Source: Clostridiales bacterium | Lineage (GTDB): Bacteria; Bacillota; Clostridia; Oscillospirales; Acutalibacteraceae | DNA: 6,963 nt | Reading direction: 5' to 3' | Assembly (NCBI GenBank): GCA_020859725.1 | Contig: JAJBVR010000096.1 | Coordinates: forward strand, 1-6,963 | Shown: positions 1-4,539 of the stretch, one piece after another | Numbering within the stretch: position 1 is the stretch's first letter | How the letters are laid out: each line of letters starts with the position of its first letter | Program-made: the position numbers and the translations under genes | The notes under the pieces: model-generated | The model's input: only the letters and a program-made list of their open reading frames with translations | What the model was told of the DNA's origin: nothing | Databases searched by the model: none

Positions 1-11
1 TCTTTACTCAA
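1..11 (-). CDS. 5' end of an unidentified gene, cut by the window edge
   Basis: Only the first codons are present: TTG AGT AAA GA, which would read Met-Ser-Lys followed by Glu or Asp. The start is chosen because a near-perfect Shine-Dalgarno, AAGGAGG (positions 26-20), lies 8 nt upstream and a good promoter lies upstream of that. No ATG is visible at this distance, so TTG initiation is inferred. The product cannot be identified from three codons. Confidence 0.45.
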
Positions 12-19
12 GGTATTAC

Positions 20-26
20 CCTCCTT
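20..26 (-). promoter_or_regulatory. Strong Shine-Dalgarno setting a TTG start
   Basis: AAGGAGG on the minus strand, 8 nt before the TTG at 11-9. It matches the anti-Shine-Dalgarno of Firmicutes 16S rRNA almost perfectly and is the main reason for calling a gene start at the left edge. Confidence 0.55.
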
Positions 27-41
27 ATGAAGTCTGAATAT

Positions 42-70
42 AGTATAACATTATTGCACTGAAATTTCAA
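42..70 (-). promoter_or_regulatory. Sigma-A-type promoter for the left-edge gene
   Basis: The minus strand has TTGAAA (70-65) as -35, a 17-nt spacer, and TATACT (47-42) as -10, followed about 16 nt later by the ribosome binding site. The -35 overlaps the perfect 10-bp palindrome TGAAATTTCA (69-60), which could be an operator, although short AT-rich palindromes arise by chance. The box matches and spacing are seen directly; promoter activity is inferred. Confidence 0.5.
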
Positions 71-128
71 CAAAAAAATTAAAATAGATTAGTAAAATTA
101 TGAACAAATTGTAAAAAAAATCAATTTA

Positions 129-155
129 AAAGGCCCATTCAGCGAATGAGCCTTT
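129..155 (-). terminator. Intrinsic terminator of the tRNA operon
   Basis: On the minus strand the arms AAAGGCTCATTC and GAATGGGCCTTT form a 12-bp stem with one G-U pair and a GCT loop. A T-rich tail including eight consecutive T follows (positions 120-113). It lies 4 nt after the CCA end of tRNA-Cys, as expected for the end of the tRNA transcript. The plus-strand side is followed only by ATTTT, so termination in that direction would be weaker. Confidence 0.85.
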
Positions 156-159
156 ATTT

Positions 160-234
160 TGGAGGCACCACCCAGATTTGAACTGGGGCATAAAGCTTTT
201 GCAGAGCTCTGCCTTACCACTTGGCTATGGTGCC
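160..234 (-). tRNA. tRNA-Cys (GCA)
   Basis: A complete 75-nt cloverleaf including an encoded CCA. The acceptor pairs GGCACCA with TGGTGCC, with U as discriminator as is usual for tRNA-Cys. The anticodon loop CTGCAAA gives GCA, reading UGC/UGU. The T arm is CCCAG-TTCAAAT-CTGGG. The anticodon stem GAGCT/AGCTT has one terminal G-U pair. It is the last tRNA of the operon, set 36 nt from tRNA-Gly by a spacer holding an inverted repeat. Confidence 0.96.
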
Positions 235-243
235 TAATATAAT

Positions 244-268
244 GGGCACTAATTAATTATTAGTGCCC
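244..268 (-). repeat. Perfect 10-bp inverted repeat between tRNA-Gly and tRNA-Cys
   Basis: GGGCACTAAT and ATTAGTGCCC are exact inverted copies around a 5-nt loop, so the tRNA precursor would form a stable hairpin here. The other gaps in this tRNA cluster are only 2 to 6 nt. The hairpin is followed on the minus strand by ATTATATTA, not a clean U tract, so it is a poor intrinsic terminator. It may be a processing site, a partial attenuator before tRNA-Cys, or a neutral relic. Confidence 0.75.
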
Positions 269-270
269 GC

Positions 271-346
271 TGGAGCGGATTACGAGACTCGAACTCGCTA
301 CCTCCACCTTGGCAAGGTGGCGCTCTACCGGATGAGCTAAATCCGC
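271..346 (-). tRNA. tRNA-Gly (GCC)
   Basis: A 76-nt cloverleaf with encoded CCA. Acceptor GCGGATT pairs with AATCCGC and U is the discriminator. The anticodon loop TTGCCAA gives GCC on a CCACC/GGTGG stem. The T arm is GCGAG-TTCGAGT-CTCGT. It lies 3 nt downstream of tRNA-Phe. Confidence 0.97.
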
Positions 347-349
347 ATA

Positions 350-425
350 TGGTGCTTCCGGACGGAATCGAACCATCGACACGGGGATTTTCAGTCCCCT
401 GCTCTACCGACTGAGCTACAGAAGC
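350..425 (-). tRNA. tRNA-Phe (GAA)
   Basis: A 76-nt cloverleaf with encoded CCA. Acceptor GCTTCTG pairs with CGGAAGC, including one G-U pair, and A is the discriminator. The anticodon loop CTGAAAA gives GAA on a GGGGA/TCCCC stem. The T arm is GATGG-TTCGATT-CCGTC. It lies 6 nt after tRNA-Asp. Confidence 0.97.
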
Positions 426-431
426 ACATAA

Positions 432-508
432 TGGCGACCCGGAACGGACTCGAACCGTCGACCTCCTGCGTGACAGGCAGGCGTTCTAACCAGCTGAACT
501 ACCGGGCC
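432..508 (-). tRNA. tRNA-Asp (GTC)
   Basis: A 77-nt cloverleaf with encoded CCA. Acceptor GGCCCGG pairs with CCGGGTC and G is the discriminator, the normal identity base for tRNA-Asp. The anticodon loop CTGTCAC gives GTC on a CCTGC/GCAGG stem. The T arm is GACGG-TTCGAGT-CCGTT. It lies 2 nt after tRNA-Val. Confidence 0.97.
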
Positions 509-510
509 AT

Positions 511-586
511 TGGTGGGAACAACAGGGCTCGAACCTGTGACCCTCTGCTTGTAAGGCAGATGCTCTCCCAGCTGAGCTATGCTCCC
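511..586 (-). tRNA. tRNA-Val (TAC)
   Basis: A 76-nt cloverleaf with encoded CCA. Acceptor GGGAGCA pairs with TGTTCCC and A is the discriminator. The anticodon loop CTTACAA gives TAC on a TCTGC/GCAGA stem. The T arm is ACAGG-TTCGAGC-CCTGT. It is the first tRNA of the operon, about 20 nt after the predicted transcription start. Confidence 0.97.
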
Positions 587-612
587 ATCTGTTGCTTGCC
601 GCAACGCTGATT

Positions 613-641
613 ATAATACTATAACTTTAAATAAAAGTCAA
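613..641 (-). promoter_or_regulatory. Promoter of the five-tRNA operon
   Basis: The minus strand carries TTGACT (641-636), a 17-nt spacer and TATTAT (618-613), each box one mismatch from the sigma-A consensus. TATAAT three bases further on overlaps it and would give a 20-nt spacer. The leader before tRNA-Val can form a small hairpin, GTTGC-GGCAA-GCAAC (605-591). I see no clear terminator between hslO and this promoter, so some readthrough from hslO into the tRNAs is possible. Confidence 0.75.
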
Positions 642-649
642 CACTTTTT

Positions 650-675
650 TTGAAAATTATTTTTGAAAATTATTT
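650..675. repeat. Two tandem 13-bp copies across the hslO stop codon
   Basis: The plus strand reads TTGAAAATTATTT twice in direct succession (650-662 and 663-675). The second copy contains the hslO terminator codon (672-670). This looks like a small replication-slippage duplication in AT-rich DNA. It does not change the Hsp33 reading frame. Confidence 0.7.
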
Positions 676-1548
676 AAGTTTGTCAATCAGTGCCTTAACT
701 TCATCAGGTGTAAATGAATACCTTTTATTGCAGAAATGGCATTCAACTGTTGTGGGCTTTGAATCCTCTGCCATTTCTTTCATATTTTTAATTCCCGATG
801 ATAGGATTGCGGCTTCAGCCTTTTCTCTGGAACAGGTGCATTTATATGAAATTTCCGATTCATCAAGCTTTTCAATATTAAAGCCGAAAAGCGCCCTCTT
901 TGCAATATCATCTGTATTCATTCCGGAGCTGATCATTTCTGTTACCGATGGAATTTCGGAAATATTATTTTCAATTTTATCTATTGTTTCATCCGGGCAT
1001 CCCGGAAGAAGCTGAATAATAAATCCGCCCGCACAATTTACAGACAAATCAGGATTAATAAGCGCACCCAATGAGCACACTGTGGGTATTTGTTCGGAAA
1101 CGGCATAATAATTTGTAATATCCTCTGCAACCTCACCGCTTACAATCTCAGTTGTTCCTATAAAAGGCTCTTTTAATCCTATGTCTTTAACAACATATAT
1201 ATAACCTTCTTTTCCGAGCGCCCCGCTTACATCAAGCTTTCTTTTTTTATTTAAAGGCAATTCCGCAATAGGATTTTCAACGCTTATTCTTCCGTTTCCG
1301 CTGCTGTCCTAAACCGCAATAAGCGGACCGGACGGACCGTTTCCGTTGAATCGGAGTGTAATGGTATCATCCTTTCCTTTAAGCATTATGCCCATCATAG
1401 AGGCTGCTGTAAGAAGCCTTCCCATACCTGCCGTTACAGCTGCTGACGGCTTATGAATATTTTCCATTTCGCTGATCATATCCGTTGAGTTACAGGCTAT
1501 AACAAACGCGCTTCCGTCATCAGTAATATATCTTACAATTTTTCCCAT
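670..1548 (-). pseudogene. hslO: Hsp33 redox-regulated chaperone gene with in-frame TAG at codon 80
   Basis: Hsp33 is a cytosolic holdase chaperone activated by oxidation and unfolding. The gene would encode 292 positions, close to the roughly 290 of B. subtilis Hsp33. I start it at ATG 1548 because AAGGA lies 6 nt upstream and the methyltransferase stop lies 1 nt away; an in-frame TTG at 1569 is less likely. The N-terminal core is recognisable (around NGNGPSGPLIAV), as are GKEGYIYVVKDIGLKEPFIG and CAGGFIIQLLPG. The C-terminal zinc redox switch is intact: C237-T-C239 and C270-H-F-C273. Codon 80 (1311-1309) is TAG, between IAV and DSSGNGRISVENP. Alignment from memory to B. subtilis Hsp33 shows no residue gained or lost there, so this is a substitution, not an indel. 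As read, translation stops after 79 residues. No ribosome binding site is seen for restart downstream. Family assignment is firm; whether the gene is truly dead is uncertain. Confidence 0.88.
1309..1311 (-). other. In-frame TAG inside hslO
   Basis: The coding strand reads GCG GTT TAG GAC AGC. Reading through keeps a single open frame to the natural TAA at 672-670. Family members usually have Ala or Ser at this position, so a one-base TCG to TAG change is plausible, but the ancestral codon is inferred. Confidence 0.9.
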
Positions 1549-1549
1549 T

Positions 1550-2287
1550 TTACTTCCTTCTGCAAACAAAATATACCCGTTCGGATTTCTTTTCCGGCGG
1601 TTTTAGTGAAAGATCATCATAAACACCCAAAATGTTAAAATACGGAGCCAGAGCGGTTTTCAATTCATCAATTTCGTATGCAGTTTCCGAAAATTCCTCA
1701 GTGCAGCGCTGATAATAATTTCCGCATTTAATAAATAAATCCAATATTATTCTGACAGAATTATTTTCCAGCTGCTCATTATCCCAGGCAAGAAAATAAT
1801 TATCTTCATCAAAAACAAAAGTATTATCGGCGAGGATGTATTTATGCTTATACACCGTATTAACATCAAAAATGAATACACCGTTTTTATTTAATGAATT
1901 ATATACACATTTAAAAGTTTCCGTTATTTCTGATATGCGATTTAAATGATTTAACGAATCAAGGCAGCATATACAGGCAGAAGCACGCCGATTTAAATTA
2001 AAATTTTGCATTTTCTGATTTAATAAAGGAATTTTCCCCTTAAGCTTTGAAAATGCTTCAGAAAGCATTTGTTCGCTTGAATCAATTCCTATCATTGAAT
2101 AGCCCAGATCCGAAAGGGTTTTTGAAAACGTCCCCGTACCGCAGGCAAGATCAATAACCGTACTTCCCTTTTTTATTCCTAATTCATCAAAAAAGGCGGT
2201 AATATATTTGCTTCTGATTTTGTAATTAACATTTTCCGTCAATTCATCATAAACTTTTGAAAAATAATTATAGCTGCCCATCTTCAT
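1550..2287 (-). CDS. Class I SAM-dependent methyltransferase, substrate unknown
   Basis: A 245-residue cytosolic methyltransferase with the Rossmann-like SAM fold. Motif I is VIDLACGTGTF (residues 44-54), with D46 and the GTG loop binding SAM. Motif II is GIDSSEQML (67-75), where D69 should contact the SAM ribose. A hydrophobic strand, CICCLDSLNHL (about 105-115), matches motif IV. The N-terminal YFSKVYDEL start is typical of this small-molecule or protein methyltransferase group. I chose ATG 2287, which has AAGGA 5 nt upstream inside yerC; TTG at 2290 and ATG at 2281 are also in frame. It overlaps the end of yerC by 20 nt and ends 1 nt before the hslO start, so the three are probably translationally coupled. 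The sequence does not reveal the methyl acceptor. The frame is intact. Confidence 0.85.
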   Translation of the reverse strand: MKMGSYNYFSKVYDELTENVNYKIRSKYITAFFDELGIKKGSTVIDLACGTGTFSKTLSDLGYSMIGIDSSEQMLSEAFSKLKGKIPLLNQKMQNFNLNRRASACICCLDSLNHLNRISEITETFKCVYNSLNKNGVFIFDVNTVYKHKYILADNTFVFDEDNYFLAWDNEQLENNSVRIILDLFIKCGNYYQRCTEEFSETAYEIDELKTALAPYFNILGVYDDLSLKPPEKKSERVYFVCRRK

Positions 2288-2576
2288 CAATTTCCTTCAA
2301 TCTCGCGAATACACGGTCATAACCGTCGCATCCGTATTGAAGGCTTCTGTTTACCCTGCTGATTGTTGCTGTTGAAGCTCCCGTTTTTGCAACTATATCA
2401 GTATAAACGGATTTTTCGGAAAGCATTTTTGCAACAACTATTCTTTGGCTTAATGATTTTAATTCCTGAACCGTACATAAGTCTTCAAAAAAATCATAAC
2501 ATTCCTCTAAATCGTTAAGCTGTAATATTGATTTGAAAAGAAAATCCAAATTTTCATCTTCTCTTTTTCTATGCAT
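2268..2576 (-). CDS. yerC: YerC/YecD-family TrpR-like DNA-binding protein
   Basis: A 102-residue protein, about the size of B. subtilis YerC (near 104). It resembles the TrpR superfamily: helical throughout, with the family core ELKSLSQRIVVAKMLSEK (about 39-56), then a helix-turn-helix, YTDIVAKTGASTATISRVNR (about 58-77). The GASTATISR segment is the likely recognition helix. Unlike true TrpR it cannot be assigned a tryptophan-binding role from the sequence, and its targets are unknown. ATG 2576 has GGAGTG 5 nt upstream. It is the first gene of the yerC-methyltransferase-hslO unit and has its own promoter just behind the lysA terminator. Family is confident; regulatory function is inferred. 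Confidence 0.88.
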   Translation of the reverse strand: MHRKREDENLDFLFKSILQLNDLEECYDFFEDLCTVQELKSLSQRIVVAKMLSEKSVYTDIVAKTGASTATISRVNRSLQYGCDGYDRVFARLKEIDEDGQL

Positions 2577-2604
2577 AAAATCACTCCAAAAACTGTATAT
2601 TTTT

Positions 2605-2633
2605 ATTTTAGCACACTAAAGTTTGAAAGTAAA
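2605..2633 (-). promoter_or_regulatory. Promoter of the yerC-methyltransferase-hslO operon
   Basis: The minus strand has TTTACT (2633-2628) as -35, a 17-nt spacer ending in TGC (an extended -10), and TAAAAT (2610-2605) as -10. The predicted start lies about 22 nt before the yerC ATG, leaving room for the GGAGTG ribosome binding site. The -35 begins inside the T-rich tail of the lysA terminator. Confidence 0.65.
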
Positions 2634-2634
2634 G

Positions 2635-2662
2635 AAAAATCTCCGCGAATGCGAAGATTTTT
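2635..2662 (-). terminator. Intrinsic terminator of the lon-ysxC-lysA operon
   Basis: On the minus strand AAAAATCTTCGC pairs with GCGGAGATTTTT to form a 12-bp stem with one G-U pair and an ATTC loop, and runs on into TCTTTACTTT. It starts 6 nt after the lysA TGA. The A and T ends of the stem form the usual A-tract and U-tract of a rho-independent terminator. Confidence 0.85.
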
Positions 2663-2668
2663 CATCTT

Positions 2669-3940
2669 TCAGCCATTTATAAGGCTGTTATATATATCAA
2701 AGCAATCGAATGTTGCAAAGTAATCCTTAGGAGTTTCGGCTCTTCTTATTAATTCAAAGCTTCCGTCCGGGTGCAGAAGAATTTCCGCCGACTTCAGCTT
2801 ACCGTTATAATTATACCCCATTGAAAATCCATGAGCTCCTGTATCATGTATATAAAGAATGTCTCCCATATCAATTTTAGGCAGCATTCTGTCTATTGCA
2901 AACTTATCATTATTTTCACATAATGAACCTGTAATATCGTATTTGTTGACACACTCTTGTTTTTCCTTACCCAAAACCGTTATGTGATGATATGCTCCGT
3001 ACATAGCGGGTCGCATAAGGTTTACAGCGCAGGCATCCACGCCTATATATTCTTTATGAGTATGTTTTTCATTTATAGCGGTTGTTACAAGAGCTCCGTA
3101 CGGGCCAAGCATAAATCTGCCCATTTCAGTGTAGATTGCCACATCCTGCATACCGGCAGGTACCAGAATTTTATCAAAAACTTTATGAACACCGTTTCCT
3201 ATTTCAAAAATATCGTTTGGCTTTTGTTCGGGTTTATAAGGAATTCCCACTCCGCCGGAAAGATTGATAAATTTTATATTAACATCCAATGTGTTTTTCA
3301 GCTTTACGGCAAGCTCAAAAAGCACTTTGGCAAGAAGAGGGTAATATTCATTGGTAACGGTATTTGAACATAAAAAAGAATGAATTCCGAACTCTTCAAC
3401 GCCCTTTTCTTTCATAATTTTAAATGCTGAAAAAATTTGTTCCTCAGTCATTCCGTATTTAGCGTCCCCCGGATTATCCATAATACCGTTAGATATTTTA
3501 AAAATTCCTCCGGGATTATAACGGCAGCTCATCTTTTTCGGCAAGCTTCCGCAGGCTTTTTCAACCGCGCTTATATGGGTAATATCATCCAAATTAATTA
3601 TTCCGCCCAAGTCATTGCAGTATTTGAATTCATCGGCGGGAGTGTCATTGGACGAAAACATTATATCGTTGCCAACGGCTCCGATTGCTTTTGAAAGCAT
3701 CAATTCGGTTTTTGATGAGCAGTCGCATCCGCATCCGTATTCGCGAAGAATTTTAATAAGAAACGGATTCGGCGTGGCTTTAACAGCAAAATATTCTTTA
3801 AAACCCTTATTCCAAGAAAATGCTTTCTTTAAATTTTCGGCATTTTTTCTTATTCCCTTTTCATCATAAATGTGAAACGGAGTTGGAAATTTCTTAATAA
3901 TTTCCGCTGCTTTTTCTTTTGTAATAAACGGCTCTTTCAT
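2669..3940 (-). CDS. lysA: Diaminopimelate decarboxylase, PLP-dependent (LysA type)
   Basis: A 423-residue fold-type III PLP enzyme that would convert meso-diaminopimelate to L-lysine and CO2, the last step of lysine synthesis. K54 in FAVKATPNP should form the PLP Schiff base, and LSGGVG (227-232) and EMGR (272-275) bind the cofactor phosphate. C341-E342 and D345 match the CExxD active-site motif contributed across the dimer. HDTGAHGFSMGYNYNG (365-380) is the C-terminal signature, with H370 where many homologues have Tyr. The EMGR and GAH forms point to the divergent clostridial/Bacteroides branch, so a related substrate is possible. Start ATG 3940 directly follows the ysxC TAG; AGGAGGAG (3954-3947) lies 6 nt upstream inside ysxC. 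It is the last gene of the operon and ends in TGA. No frame damage. Confidence 0.86.
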   Translation of the reverse strand: MKEPFITKEKAAEIIKKFPTPFHIYDEKGIRKNAENLKKAFSWNKGFKEYFAVKATPNPFLIKILREYGCGCDCSSKTELMLSKAIGAVGNDIMFSSNDTPADEFKYCNDLGGIINLDDITHISAVEKACGSLPKKMSCRYNPGGIFKISNGIMDNPGDAKYGMTEEQIFSAFKIMKEKGVEEFGIHSFLCSNTVTNEYYPLLAKVLFELAVKLKNTLDVNIKFINLSGGVGIPYKPEQKPNDIFEIGNGVHKVFDKILVPAGMQDVAIYTEMGRFMLGPYGALVTTAINEKHTHKEYIGVDACAVNLMRPAMYGAYHHITVLGKEKQECVNKYDITGSLCENNDKFAIDRMLPKIDMGDILYIHDTGAHGFSMGYNYNGKLKSAEILLHPDGSFELIRRAETPKDYFATFDCFDIYNSLING

Positions 3941-4534
3941 CTAATTCTCCTCCTGCGCTTTCAAAGCCTTTTCTATTGCTTTTTTTATTTCATCAGTACC
4001 AATTCCTGTGACGGCTGAAAAAGGGATTACAGGGAATTTTGGCTTACTCAGTTCCGTGTAAAACGCGTTCAGCCTGTTGGCATATTCTTTCTTTTTAAGC
4101 TTATCCGCTTTAGTCAAAACAACAATAAACGGAATTTTAAGCTGTTTAAGAAAGCTAATCATTTCAAAATCCTCAACGCTCGGTTTATGGCGCATATCAA
4201 TAAGCTGAACAACCATACGTATATTTCTTCCCGATTGAAAATATCCTTCTGTCAATTCAGAAAATCTCGCGCGTTCAGATTTTGATATTTTTGCGTATCC
4301 GTAACCGGGAAGATCAACAAACCGTTCCCCGTCAACATTATAGAAATTAATATTTATTGTTTTTCCCGGCACCGAGCTTACTCTTGCCAAATTCTTTCTG
4401 TTGAAAATTTTATTCAGCAAAGAGCTTTTACCAACATTTGACCTGCCTGCAAAGGCTATTTCTGGTTTTTCGGATTCAGGCAGCATACCTGAAAATCCGT
4501 ATGCATTTTCAAATTCAGCTTTATTAAAATTCAT
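3941..4534 (-). CDS. ysxC: Ribosome biogenesis GTP-binding protein YsxC/EngB
   Basis: A 197-residue TrmE-Era-EngA-like small GTPase needed for late 50S subunit assembly in B. subtilis (YihA/EngB in E. coli). All G motifs are visible: G1 GRSNVGKSS (30-38), G2 Thr in VPGKT (55-59), G3 DLPGYG (74-79), G4 TKAD (141-144), G5 SAV (173-175). The length is typical of the single-domain family. It starts 5 nt after the lon stop. The ribosome binding site is weak (only AGTAAGAAC before the ATG), so translation may depend on coupling to lon. lon-ysxC adjacency is also found in B. subtilis. It ends in TAG immediately followed, in the same frame, by the lysA ATG. Confidence 0.95.
   Translation of the reverse strand: MNFNKAEFENAYGFSGMLPESEKPEIAFAGRSNVGKSSLLNKIFNRKNLARVSSVPGKTININFYNVDGERFVDLPGYGYAKISKSERARFSELTEGYFQSGRNIRMVVQLIDMRHKPSVEDFEMISFLKQLKIPFIVVLTKADKLKKKEYANRLNAFYTELSKPKFPVIPFSAVTGIGTDEIKKAIEKALKAQEEN
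3947..3954 (-). promoter_or_regulatory. Ribosome binding site for lysA inside ysxC
   Basis: AGGAGGAG lies in the last codons of ysxC, 6 nt before the lysA ATG. This strong site fixes the lysA start and indicates independent initiation, not a fusion protein. Confidence 0.8.
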
Positions 4535-4539
4535 AGTTC

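Noticed and set aside
416..604. 62-codon minus-strand open frame across tRNA-Val and tRNA-Asp
   Set aside because: It is a conceptual translation of two perfect tRNA cloverleaves; the VTGSSPVVP-like and RRFESVPG-like strings are classic artefacts of tRNA T arms.
650..1015. 121-codon plus-strand open frame
   Set aside because: It lies antisense to the clearly conserved hslO coding frame and shows no recognisable domain or own promoter.
1260..1311. Frameshift or insertion element breaking hslO
   Set aside because: The codons on both sides of the TAG are in the same frame with no length change against family members, and no repeat or transposase sequence is present.
2957..3869. Three plus-strand open frames (85-136 codons)
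   Set aside because: All are antisense shadows of the intact lysA, without ribosome binding sites or family motifs.
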